Assembly (NCBI GenBank): GCA_000156295.1
Contig: DS999226.1
Location: forward strand, 1 to 64,000
Reading direction: 5' to 3'
Length of the DNA: 64,000 bases
Origin: a marine gamma proteobacterium HTCC2148
GTDB lineage: Bacteria > Pseudomonadota > Gammaproteobacteria > Pseudomonadales > Halieaceae
The position numbers and the translations under genes are program-made. This document shows positions 50,401 through 58,138 of the stretch, in pieces; within the stretch, counting starts at the first letter, position 1, and each line of letters opens with the position of its first letter. The notes beneath the pieces were generated by a model. It was not told the DNA's origin, did no database searches, and was given only the letters and a program-made list of their open reading frames with translations.

Positions 50401-51328
50401 CAATGGTGGAGATTGGGTGGCGCGCGCACCCGCATCAGCCGCTAGTCCGCTCACCCTTGAAGGGCTTGAAATTGGGTCGGCCTATGAGGTTTCTCTTCGT
50501 GCGGTCAATACGAAGGGAGCAGGAGCTAGTTCCGAAGCAGGGTCGTTCAGTTTGCCTCAACAGTCTATATTTATTGAGGCGCAAGAAGGCAACCTCACGT
50601 TGGCAATCGAAACGGTGGCTGGAAGCACCTGCTCGATAGACCCTGACAATCTCGGGCTAACAAGTGCCCCCGCGATAGAGGATAATGTCGAGCTAGCTTA
50701 CCCCAATATGCTAGATTTCTCGCTAATAAGGTGTGCTACCGGTGAATCAGTCGACGTCAGTATTACTTTGAGCGAAGACCCCCCAGCTGGGAGTGTCCCG
50801 TACAAATACACAGACGGTCAGTGGAGTGTCATTGAGGGCGCTACACTGGCGGACAGAGTGATACGTTATACGCTGGTAGACGGTGGTCCGCTCGACAGTT
50901 CAAGTATTGCCGGGCAGATTGACGATCCGGCAACGGTCGCTGTGCCTTCCGGCAAGCCAGAGGCGCCTAAAAATCTGAGTGCAACGGCGGGAAACGGTGA
51001 AGCCACGGTATCATTTACCCCGGGAGGTGATGGTGGGTTCGACTTGAATAATTATTTGTATAGTGTCGATGGCGTGAATTATGTGCCGCTTGACCCTGCC
51101 GACACGACCACTCCAATTACGATTCCTAATTTGACTAATGGTGAGGGGGTCAGCATTACCTTGAAGGCGCGCAACAGCGAAGGGGATAGTCCTCCCTCCG
51201 ACCCAGTAGTGGTCGTGCCCGCCGCACCCATCGTGCCGGCGGCACCCGTGCCGTTACCGTTGTGGTTGTTCGCTATGCTGACAGGCCTACTCGGTTGGTT
51301 AGGTTGCCGACGCCTCAAATTGGTTTAA
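47414..51328 (+). CDS. Large modular fibronectin-III-type surface protein with C-terminal anchor
   Basis: A 1,304-residue exported protein (signal to about residue 22, LTANAE). Three related beta-sandwich modules lie at about 25-220, 235-440 and 555-755; the last two share KGW-IAGW/QGFYLSGW openings, L--L-SLS-(F/W) cores and a YIDHLEIN/YIDFIEIN close. Five fibronectin-III-like repeats (SFTAGADNG, GLTNG motifs) lie at about 447-552, 759-850, 853-942, 960-1049 and 1179-1267. The C-terminus (VPLPLWLFAMLTGLLGWLG then CRRLK) has a Pro-rich motif, a membrane segment and a basic tail, like protein-sorting tails of the PEP/IPTL-CTERM kind. ATG at 47414 follows AAGGAAAA. It is probably an adhesin or binding protein. 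A terminator follows. Confidence 0.85.
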   Translation: MKFGKFMFFSIGAFISLTANAETIVDVPNKIEALGLGIYAPLDGGNGKIEGSEKEGDKRGGNGAIVMSLKKCTTGEDNRCQRSRSAVAYDIGDPEKAQLSDLGIISYDYYTDDLQGKDTAFKFYCNNNTLITANHDAQVTGNWTTRTVDLATATFYRSIKNADGIYEPRTQTLAEWAGDEDWCSGIFKVTAMQIGAGDKEGIGADAQVYLDYLDFGGKVGVGNSVQPGEVYNFEYPAVESPPTVETIIVDSADKGWAIAGWSKPLPRPIVGIADKNGGATTSLDLSLDGGIEGGRVAVTLTPEKFPDGIQVLGDLKSLSWFAHHDREFGYPKVSVVINCPTDGACGTSGHEDIYFSPRNQGLVENVWGKVEVDFEGSLFRNNSGLGNGDPVDLTLDQWIQEYPNAEIHRIQWTYGSSGSTTPSEGIVSYIDHLEINSTTYDFEGELTKAPQSPANLKATPGDESVSVAFTPGADDGAAITDYECRLDIVGGARGDDYFSCGAAVSPSISEPEKIELDGLDNGIDYNLRLRSVNNQGTKSGESEVMFAPRAPATSDDVTVNSPDQGFYLSGWTSSYAQTRDPAGDGEAPGTASLNAGLAGEGGDRWGLMIKPESISERKVTRLYDLTSLSFRYQTDDLRNYPRLGIRLVGNGDLGNGLVEEDVIQLNVAMDKAPQTTPGTWNTFTVDFDKTLFRRASDGWLLTLQEWIDKKGNREIFLFRWQTGNGNEQIATTQETYIDFIEINGLTHNFEVAKLEVRPDAPTITGITPGDGSAVVSFTAGADNGTTINRYQYQVNKEGWVKSTNGTASPITITGLTNGVPVDIKIRAFASVESPPNVASLPSNTVSVTPAGLPLPPLALSASGGDQLAVVDFNAAGTANGAEISNYQVSVNGAGYVALSPAQTSSPVTVTGLTNGQTSTLSLKTVTSVGASAASAAVSVALSPPSSGGGSPETEATVPDAPVIGTITTTSDDGSATIAFTAGSSNGADISNYQYRLNGGDWVARAPASAASPLTLEGLEIGSAYEVSLRAVNTKGAGASSEAGSFSLPQQSIFIEAQEGNLTLAIETVAGSTCSIDPDNLGLTSAPAIEDNVELAYPNMLDFSLIRCATGESVDVSITLSEDPPAGSVPYKYTDGQWSVIEGATLADRVIRYTLVDGGPLDSSSIAGQIDDPATVAVPSGKPEAPKNLSATAGNGEATVSFTPGGDGGFDLNNYLYSVDGVNYVPLDPADTTTPITIPNLTNGEGVSITLKARNSEGDSPPSDPVVVVPAAPIVPAAPVPLPLWLFAMLTGLLGWLGCRRLKLV

Positions 51329-51374
51329 ACCATCAGAGGCAGGGTTCACCATTTGGCCCAAACTGATCAGATAG

Positions 51375-51401
51375 ACCCCGTTAATTTAGCGGGGTTTATT
51401 T
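51375..51401 (+). terminator. Rho-independent terminator after the modular protein
   Basis: ACCCCG and CGGGGT form a perfect six-base stem around TTAATTTAG, followed by TTATTTTT. It lies 47 bases after the stop codon and is the clearest terminator in the window. Confidence 0.8.
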
Positions 51402-51421
51402 TTGCACGAAAACTGGGGCCG

Positions 51422-51787
51422 CAGATAATAAGTTACGGCCACTTGGCCTCGATTGTCCATAAAGAAACTATTACCCACTCTCAAGTTACTGCCCTACTCT
51501 GTCCACTGAACGCGCTCATCCTAAGGTTCCGAGAGTGTTCAGCCCTGACGAGGTTCTCCTGAGATTGAACAAGAGGACTTCTATAACCAATGGTTGGTTT
51601 ACTGATAGGGAATATAGGACGTTTCATGGACCAGATCACGATGGCCGACTGGTTAAACTCGCAATTTATTGGTTGAATCTATCGTACAACCAGACGGCAT
51701 AAAAAATGATATCTGAGGGGGATCGGTGGAGGCTGTAAGTACTCATCAGGCGATTCTAGCAATTTCGACCCGTTAACTTGTCGATAT
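51422..51787 (-). mobile_element. IS6-family relic, internally deleted
   Basis: The minus strand carries a C-terminal trace (LVQSQENLVRAEHSRNLRMS, then AFSGQSRAVT and a stop) and, after a deletion, a trace of the N-terminus upstream region ending in the terminal repeat GCAATTTCGACCCGTTAAC with TTGTCGATATC (about 51759-51787). The other end is eroded (AATAAGTTACGG near 51428). It fills the gap between the modular protein and the SDR gene, and ends 11 bases before the SDR stop. It has no coding capacity. Confidence 0.72.
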
Positions 51788-51798
51788 CTAGCCTGGCG

Positions 51799-52569
51799 CT
51801 ATCTGCCACCCGTTACGTACAGGCACTGGCCGGTAATCCAGCTAGCGGCCGGCGATGCCATAAAAACCACAGCGGCACCGATGTCCTCCACCTTGCCAAA
51901 GCGTTGCAAAGGTATACCCATATTTTTTTCCATCTCGGGCACCTGCTCTTCGCCTATGCCGGTAGACTCGTAAAAATTTTGCGTAGGCACGGGACCAGGC
52001 GCCACGGCATTTACCCGAATCTTGGGTGCCAACTCCACCGAGAGCGTCTCAGTGAGACTGTTCGTGGCCGCCTTGGCCGCAGCGTAAGGCCCATTTTTTT
52101 TCTGCGGGCCGAAGGCAGTTCTCGACGAGATGTTGATAATCACGCCACCGGCCTCATCCATACACTTTGCGGCAGCCGTCGAACCAGCCCAGACGGATTT
52201 CAAATTCAGATCTATCTGGGCGTCCCAGCGATCTTCGGGAGTGCGGGTAAGGTAACGCGGTGTAGCATCGGGCAGGCCACCGGCATTGTTGATCCAGATA
52301 GTTGGCGTACCGAGAAAGGCGGCAACCCGATCCCCCAGTGCATCGAGTTGCCCTGTAACAGTCACATCCGTCGGCACAGCGAAGCCCTTACGGCCGCGTT
52401 TCTCAATCTCACGCACAACATCTTTCAGATCATCTATGTTGCGCGAGGCTACGGCAACATCGGCACCGGCCTCGGCCAGGCAGAGCGCTATTCCACGGCC
52501 AATACCCTTACCACCGCCAGTTACCACTGCAACCTGCCCGTCCAGGCGGAATGAATCAATAATAGCCAT
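51799..52569 (-). CDS. Short-chain dehydrogenase/reductase
   Basis: A 256-residue classical SDR. Motifs: cofactor loop VVTGGGKGIGRG, NNAGG, catalytic serine in NISSRTAFG and YxxxK in GPYAAAKAATN, with the C-terminal ITGQCLYVTGG. The residue pattern after the second strand (ASRN) suggests NADP(H) preference. It oxidises or reduces a secondary alcohol or ketone. The ATG at 52569 fits homologues; a TTG five codons earlier has a better-placed AGGAG and may be the real start. It is monocistronic between insertion relics, so its pathway is unclear. Confidence 0.93.
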   Translation of the reverse strand: MAIIDSFRLDGQVAVVTGGGKGIGRGIALCLAEAGADVAVASRNIDDLKDVVREIEKRGRKGFAVPTDVTVTGQLDALGDRVAAFLGTPTIWINNAGGLPDATPRYLTRTPEDRWDAQIDLNLKSVWAGSTAAAKCMDEAGGVIINISSRTAFGPQKKNGPYAAAKAATNSLTETLSVELAPKIRVNAVAPGPVPTQNFYESTGIGEEQVPEMEKNMGIPLQRFGKVEDIGAAVVFMASPAASWITGQCLYVTGGR

Positions 52570-52613
52570 AAGCTGCTTACCCAATTTGATCGGCTCCTAG
52601 TATGCAACAAAAA

Positions 52614-52646
52614 GGTACTGACAAGTTAACTCGAGGTCATGGGCTG
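52614..52646. repeat. Isolated IS6-type element end
   Basis: GGTACTGACAAGTTAACTCG followed by AGGTCATGGGCTG matches the left 35 bases of the MITE-like element at 4186 with only a few changes. No partner end is found within the next 150 bases. Confidence 0.65.
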
Positions 52647-52766
52647 GCCCGATGACCACCATACCCTGCAGCAAAAGCTGATGAGTACTGCAACGGTGAG
52701 TGACTAACGCAATTCGCGTCTATAGACTACTCCGCCGCAAGCATCAAAACGCATTTTGGAGAATAC

Positions 52767-53978
52767 ATGGGAAAGTGGATAGCCAGGATTTTGGTAGTGA
52801 TCGCCGCGGGCGCGGCTTTGCTATATGCCTCTGCAGACAAAGACACGCGTCGGCTCCTTGCCAACATACCTGTAGACAGGGACGCTCTATTCTGGTCGAT
52901 ACCGCAACGCGACGCTGCCTTCCGCGCCATGGACTGGCTACCCATTCTCGCAGAGGCAAGGGTTATTGCGGCCGGTGATAACACATACGCCCTGCTCCAG
53001 GGCAGTCCCATTGCAATCGATACCAACATTGAACGATATATGGAAGAGCAACGGACTGCGGGGCTGATCATCATTCAGGGCGGCAAAGTGAGACTGGAGC
53101 GATACGGGCTGGAGTTTGACGCCACTGGGAAATGGACAAGCTTTTCGGTAGCCAAGTCATTTACATCAACGATGGTAGGCGCCGCGATTAAAGACGGCTT
53201 TATCAAAAGCATAGATGACAAAGTCTCCGACTACATTCCGAACCTTAAGGGTTCTGCCTACGACGACGTTTCCATCGAACATCTTTTAACGATGACATCA
53301 GGAGTAAAGTGGAGCGAGGACTATGAAGATCCAAATAGCGACGTTGCCCTGTTCAATGAACACGAGCCAGAACCCGGCATAGACGCTACTGTCAGCTATA
53401 TGCGCACTCTTCCGCGAGAGGCACCCGCTGGAAGCAAGTGGGCATACAAAACTGGCGAAACCAATTTGATCGGCGTTCTTGTGAGCGCAGCCACAGGGAA
53501 AAATCTCGCTGATTACCTGTCGGAAAAAGTATGGGCACCTTTTGGCATGGAACAGGATGGAAGCTGGTTGTTAGGAATAACAGGCCACGAAATCAGCGGC
53601 TGCTGCATACAGGCTTCCACCAGGGACTTTGCACGTTTCGGTTTGTTTATCCTGGGAGGCGCGAAAATAAACGGGGAAACAATTCTTCCCCCGGGCTGGA
53701 TAGAAAGCGCCACAACAAAACGGGCTGAAATCGACTTTCCGGGCAGAGGCTATGGCTACCAGTGGTGGACAAACGACGATGGCAGCTTTTCGGCACAGGG
53801 TATATTCGGCCAGGGCATTTATATCGACCCGAAGCGCAACCTGGTGATTGCCTCTAACAGTAACTGGCCGCGAGCCACCCACTTTGAGACGGTGGGCGCT
53901 CAACGAGAGGATTTTTACAGGGCAGTTCAGGCAGCAGTAGATGCCGAACAAGGCCAACCTAAGCCGTTAGATGAGTAG
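52767..53978 (+). CDS. Exported serine hydrolase (beta-lactamase/esterase class C type)
   Basis: A 403-residue member of the serine beta-lactamase-like family. The N-terminus (ARILVVIAAGAALLYASA) is a signal anchor or signal peptide. The nucleophile motif SxxK is Ser127-Val-Ala-Lys130, followed by YKTGETNLIG for the tyrosine and GYQWWTNDDG with QGIFGQGIYIDP near the C-terminus. It resembles the hydrolase at 15714 in plan but is clearly different in sequence. Such proteins are more often esterases or transferases than antibiotic-resistance enzymes. The gene is monocistronic. A C-terminal IS6-type relic begins at its stop codon. Confidence 0.9.
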   Translation: MGKWIARILVVIAAGAALLYASADKDTRRLLANIPVDRDALFWSIPQRDAAFRAMDWLPILAEARVIAAGDNTYALLQGSPIAIDTNIERYMEEQRTAGLIIIQGGKVRLERYGLEFDATGKWTSFSVAKSFTSTMVGAAIKDGFIKSIDDKVSDYIPNLKGSAYDDVSIEHLLTMTSGVKWSEDYEDPNSDVALFNEHEPEPGIDATVSYMRTLPREAPAGSKWAYKTGETNLIGVLVSAATGKNLADYLSEKVWAPFGMEQDGSWLLGITGHEISGCCIQASTRDFARFGLFILGGAKINGETILPPGWIESATTKRAEIDFPGRGYGYQWWTNDDGSFSAQGIFGQGIYIDPKRNLVIASNSNWPRATHFETVGAQREDFYRAVQAAVDAEQGQPKPLDE

Positions 53979-54130
53979 CGATAAGCTAACTTCTTGAGGC
54001 CAAAGAAACCCAGCACCTGGCCTCACGCAACCGCCCTGCTCCATTCATTCAACGCACCAATCCTGAGACTTCGATAATGCTCAGCTCGTGCAAGATACCT
54101 TCCCAGATTAAACAGACGGGGAACAGTACT
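53976..54130 (-). mobile_element. IS6-family relic: transposase C-terminus
   Basis: The minus strand reads RLFNLGRYLARAEHYRSLRI, then GALNEWSRAVA and a stop, which is the conserved C-terminus of this IS6-type transposase. An eroded end (GATAAGCTAACTTCTTGAGGCC) follows at 53979-54000 and overlaps the last bases of the hydrolase gene. Upstream coding sequence is missing. From 54131 to 54241 nothing is recognisable. Confidence 0.75.
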
Positions 54131-54241
54131 GTGTGTACCGAGGAATCTCCGTGCTTGCTTCAATGGTTTGATATTCGAGATGTCGGACCACCGCATCCCT
54201 GACTCCCTGACGCTGGGCGCAGCCTCCTTGCCATCGTGTCG

Positions 54242-56836
54242 TTAGAGGCCGTTCGCAATAGTAAAATAGACGCGCTGTTCAATTCCCAGCGCATGGTGAT
54301 CAGGCGCACGCAGGGTTATTCTCAGGTAATGCTGCCCGGGCCCGATATCATCAGGCAGAGGGAACTGGACCTCCGGCAAATAATCAGTGAGGTGCTCTGC
54401 TGAATCATCTTCCGTGTTCAGGTATATATGGTAGTGACCGCTGTCTACAGCACCGTGGTCACCGCCATCCGCAGCACTGTCGACACCATTATCATGGCCG
54501 CCATGGCTATTGTGCGGCAGCGGCGGTTCCAGCGTGAAGTTGCTCATTTCCAGCTTCACTGTGATGGCACCGCCTGCTGTAAAGGTCTGGTCTTGCTCAG
54601 GTGTTACGATAGCAAATCCCGGCTGGAATCTAGCGACCTGACCAGCATAGTCCCCTGCCTTGATCCCGAGCAGAATGAACATTTCATCGTCGCTGGTAAC
54701 CCCCGGAGATATCGGGCAGGCATCGCAGAATCCGTTATTTGCTCCAGGGGAGCTATCGCAACTTGCGTGGTCCTCAGAGCCTTCGCAGCTAGCACCAATA
54801 TTGCCTTTTGTGCAGGCAGTTGGGCGACAGAAACTACGGCTGGGCTTGACGCTTAGTCGTGTCACCGTATCCAGATTGGCGGTACCGTCCGGATTGACGC
54901 CATTATTGTAAACAGCGCAGTAAACGAGCGTTCGGCTATCAACGTTTGCGTCATTGAATTCCCACGGCGGGTCGAAATTCATTTCCAGTGGTTCGTCATA
55001 GTTCTTGCTCACGTAAAAGGGGTCGTCTTCCTGCCCCTTAAGTGCCATGGTAAACAGCTCTCCACGCTTGTGCGTGTGCGAAGATAGCATCAGCAGAGCA
55101 TCTCCCTGTTCCAGGGTGTATTCGCGACAGACTTCTTTTTTGGTGAACGGAGCGGTTCCGGTGCCGGCGTAGATATGGGGAGAAAAGGTGATCCTCTCTG
55201 ACTCGTAGCGTTTGTCATCCGCAAAGCTCAGGTTGCGCCATACATTGTGCATAGCGTCTTCGGTGGTCAGGTTGAAAGCGTGCGAGTTCCAGTAAAAAAT
55301 GCCGTGAGTGGGGATTTCTTCATAGAAGCCCTCGATCTCCGAGCCTCCCTGCACGGAAAACTGATTGATTTGTGAAACCGTGTCCAATAAGCCGGTGCCG
55401 GGGCCATAGCCCCTGCAGGCGATGGAGTCCTTTAATTCACTGCGGCAGCGGCCGTTATCGCCACAGCTATTGCGATCGGTGGGTTCGCAAACCTGGCCGC
55501 TAATGTCACCTCCGGCGCAACTCCAGGTGCCAAAACTTTCATCGTGTATGAGTTCCAGAGGAACAGCCGAATAAAGCAGGACATTGTGGTGGGTGAAGGG
55601 ATCCTCGCGCACTTCAGAGCCCTGCACATAGAATACTTCACGAGCAGCATCCATGTACTTATTGGGGATATCGTCCCTGAAGTCCTCGTAGACGGCGAAG
55701 CAGAGTTCACGCTCTTCCTCCGCCGGTACTTTGTGGGCAGGCATACGAAACTGGACCCCTTCGTCGGTTGCAGGTGGATCCAGTGGAATGACGTTTACCG
55801 CGTCGGGCTCGGGAAGGCAGACGCCCAACAGTCGCTCAATTTCGTCTTCGCCTCGGCCGAGGGTGTCGCCTACGGAGCCGCTTTCAGGCGCCCCCGCCTC
55901 TATCCAGAGGCGCATTGCTTCCAGCTGTCCGGAAGAAACAGGCTCACCCCCGCTAGGCATAGGGCTGCCTGCAATATCATAGCTTCCCGGTTGTGTTTTG
56001 GCTGCGAGCTTCTGGTAAAGGAAACTGTCTGATGGCTTTCTCGGAGCGACCCGCAAGTCCTCACTGCCGGCAGAGACAACGTCCACCAGATTGGCATAGG
56101 AGTTCTCCGGGCTAAGGTCCAATTCTCCAGCTGCATTCTGTGCACTGTGGCACAGAGAGCTTGCACAGCCATGCTGTGCAAATACAGTGGCCTGAATGGC
56201 TTCATAGGTGCTGTCGTAGGCTGGACAGAATGCGTCCGAGTTGAACTCACCTGAGACAACCGCCTCCAGTCCATGAATTGTCCAGGCGTTGCTGCCGTGG
56301 TTGTGCAGGTGTATTTCAATACTGTCTCGCTGGGCGACTTCGAACTCCAGTTCAATATCTTCGCGATAGATGGCTCCCTCTGAGGGGATGGCGATTTCCT
56401 GTTCCCACACGATCACGCCGCCTACGGACAATGCCGCGTGAGCCGAGCTGTTCTCGCGGTACACCAGATCGCCGTGACTCAGTGCAAACTCAAGGCGACT
56501 CCCGGCGGGAATATTCAGCAAGCTCTCCTGCGTCAGCGAGAGGTAATTGCAAACATCAGTGCGCACTTCAATTTCATCATCTTCGATGAGCCAGCCTTCA
56601 TCCCGATCGCACTCGATATCCTGCGGTCGATGATCAGCGAAGACATCTCTAGTCCGGCTCTGATAATCCCAGGCTGCGGCTTCCACCAACGAGATTCGCG
56701 TCTGCACAGGCGGGACGGTCGTCACACTGACTTCAGGCTCGCTTAATATGCTTCGAGAAGCGTCGTGACCGCCGCTACAAGCAACAAGAAACAGCAGAAA
56801 AAAAACTGGCAAAAGCAAATTTCTAGCGTGGTTCAA
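54242..56836 (-). CDS. Lipoprotein with cytochrome c-like and PHM-type copper-monooxygenase-like domains
   Basis: An 864-residue lipoprotein (LLFLVAC, Cys20 lipidated). Residues about 45-195 form a beta domain. About 200-320 look like a cytochrome c-like domain: haem attachment appears as the expanded motif Cys224-x4-Cys229-His230, and GSPMPSGGEPVS supplies a likely axial Met. About 340-864 resemble ascorbate-dependent type II copper monooxygenases: His416-His417 in THHNVLLYS, the HTH pair in LSSHTHKRGEL, several Cys-rich loops, and a final beta domain with a His-rich loop (HNSHGGHDNG). It may be a membrane-bound redox enzyme that hydroxylates a substrate using haem-delivered electrons. The copper-enzyme assignment is by motif only. 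It is monocistronic. Confidence 0.72.
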   Translation of the reverse strand: MNHARNLLLPVFFLLFLVACSGGHDASRSILSEPEVSVTTVPPVQTRISLVEAAAWDYQSRTRDVFADHRPQDIECDRDEGWLIEDDEIEVRTDVCNYLSLTQESLLNIPAGSRLEFALSHGDLVYRENSSAHAALSVGGVIVWEQEIAIPSEGAIYREDIELEFEVAQRDSIEIHLHNHGSNAWTIHGLEAVVSGEFNSDAFCPAYDSTYEAIQATVFAQHGCASSLCHSAQNAAGELDLSPENSYANLVDVVSAGSEDLRVAPRKPSDSFLYQKLAAKTQPGSYDIAGSPMPSGGEPVSSGQLEAMRLWIEAGAPESGSVGDTLGRGEDEIERLLGVCLPEPDAVNVIPLDPPATDEGVQFRMPAHKVPAEEERELCFAVYEDFRDDIPNKYMDAAREVFYVQGSEVREDPFTHHNVLLYSAVPLELIHDESFGTWSCAGGDISGQVCEPTDRNSCGDNGRCRSELKDSIACRGYGPGTGLLDTVSQINQFSVQGGSEIEGFYEEIPTHGIFYWNSHAFNLTTEDAMHNVWRNLSFADDKRYESERITFSPHIYAGTGTAPFTKKEVCREYTLEQGDALLMLSSHTHKRGELFTMALKGQEDDPFYVSKNYDEPLEMNFDPPWEFNDANVDSRTLVYCAVYNNGVNPDGTANLDTVTRLSVKPSRSFCRPTACTKGNIGASCEGSEDHASCDSSPGANNGFCDACPISPGVTSDDEMFILLGIKAGDYAGQVARFQPGFAIVTPEQDQTFTAGGAITVKLEMSNFTLEPPLPHNSHGGHDNGVDSAADGGDHGAVDSGHYHIYLNTEDDSAEHLTDYLPEVQFPLPDDIGPGQHYLRITLRAPDHHALGIEQRVYFTIANGL

Positions 56837-57026
56837 GATATCAGCCTCCTGGCGAGACGTTAATCACAATGGCTACTATATCGCTTTATTTGAATGCGAG
56901 GAAATACGCAGCAGTTAAGCCATAACGGCAACTTAACTCGTCCAGACTCAAAGAGCGCTTATTGGTGCGGATATTTGCTCACAATAGGCCTTTCATTTGT
57001 CTTATACTTTGCTGCTGCTAGGCGCG

Positions 57027-57917
57027 ATGGAAAACAAGAAGATGGTTGATATTACACTGCTCGATGGGGGTATGGGGCAGGAACTTTTGAAACGCTCGGC
57101 TAATCCGGCCCATCCAATGTGGTCGGCTAAAGTACTTCTGGACGAGCCCGGTATTGTTCAATCTGCCCATGAAGACTACATCAAGGCAGGTGCCGACGTT
57201 ATAACACTCAACACCTACTCGGTGACACCAGAACGACTGCAACGAGACGGCAAGCCAGAATGGTTCAAACCGCTGCAGGCCAAAGCCATCGAGCTTGCCA
57301 ACGCGGCGCGAGCTAGTGCCGGAAAAAACGTAAGAGTGGCCGGGTGCTTACCACCTCTTCGAGCCTCTTACCGGCCTGATCTTTCCCCCGATTTTGAGGA
57401 CAATCTGCGCCGTTATCGCGAAATTGTAGCCGAACAAAAAGACCATGTAGATTTGATCCAGTGCGAGACCATGGCCTCAATTGCAGAAGCAACTGCGGCC
57501 TGTACCGCAGCGGTGGAATCCAGTCTGCCTGTCTGGATTTGCTTGACGGTAGCTGATGACGGAAGTCACACGCTGCGTTCCGGGGAGAATCTTAAAGATG
57601 CACTGGACGCGCTGGCTGGCCGCGGTGCCGAGGCCGTTTTGCTGAACTGTTCGATCCCGGAGGCAATCACGGCAAACCTTCCAATTCTAGCGGATCATGG
57701 CCTGAGGTTTGGCGCCTATGCCAATGGCTTCACGTCAATCAAAGCACTGGAGCCAGGCGGCACTGTGGATGCTCTGGAGGCCCGTACCGACCTGACACCG
57801 GAAAAATATGCAAATCACGTAGACGCCTGGATTGATATTGGCGCAACTATTGTCGGTGGTTGTTGCGAAGTGGGCCCCGCCCATATCGCCGAACTCGCGG
57901 CCCGTCTGAAATCATGA
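57027..57917 (+). CDS. Homocysteine S-methyltransferase family protein
   Basis: A 296-residue protein of the betaine/S-methylmethionine-homocysteine methyltransferase family (Pfam S-methyl_trans). ITLLDGGMGQEL starts the barrel. The zinc-binding cysteines are in VLLNCS and VGGCCEVGP, as in MmuM and BHMT. It would transfer a methyl group from a sulfonium or betaine donor to a thiol such as homocysteine, or act on a related substrate. The ATG at 57027 was chosen; 57042 is equally possible and the frame start at 57 kb (TTG, 56997) is less likely. A 221-base gap leads to the TrpB2-like gene. The methyl donor cannot be told from sequence. Confidence 0.88.
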   Translation: MENKKMVDITLLDGGMGQELLKRSANPAHPMWSAKVLLDEPGIVQSAHEDYIKAGADVITLNTYSVTPERLQRDGKPEWFKPLQAKAIELANAARASAGKNVRVAGCLPPLRASYRPDLSPDFEDNLRRYREIVAEQKDHVDLIQCETMASIAEATAACTAAVESSLPVWICLTVADDGSHTLRSGENLKDALDALAGRGAEAVLLNCSIPEAITANLPILADHGLRFGAYANGFTSIKALEPGGTVDALEARTDLTPEKYANHVDAWIDIGATIVGGCCEVGPAHIAELAARLKS

Positions 57918-58138
57918 ACCGCACACTCCGCCCTGTTGTCCGTTGTTAAAACCAACAACCCCACAGTTTTGCTTTCCGTCTTCCCGGTGCCGAAAAGACA
58001 GCCTGTTTTGGGCCTGGAAGCGGTTACCCCAAGCTAAACCATCTCGCAAAACGGCGCGAAATTGACTAGTATCTCGCCCTAAATTGAAATTGACAGCGGG
58101 AGCCAACCCGTAACGTGTTGAGGAAAGGTACCAACCCT

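Noticed and set aside
57950-58138. Possible riboswitch before the TrpB2-like gene
   Set aside because: The region has some pairing potential, but I find no cobalamin, SAM or other conserved riboswitch core.
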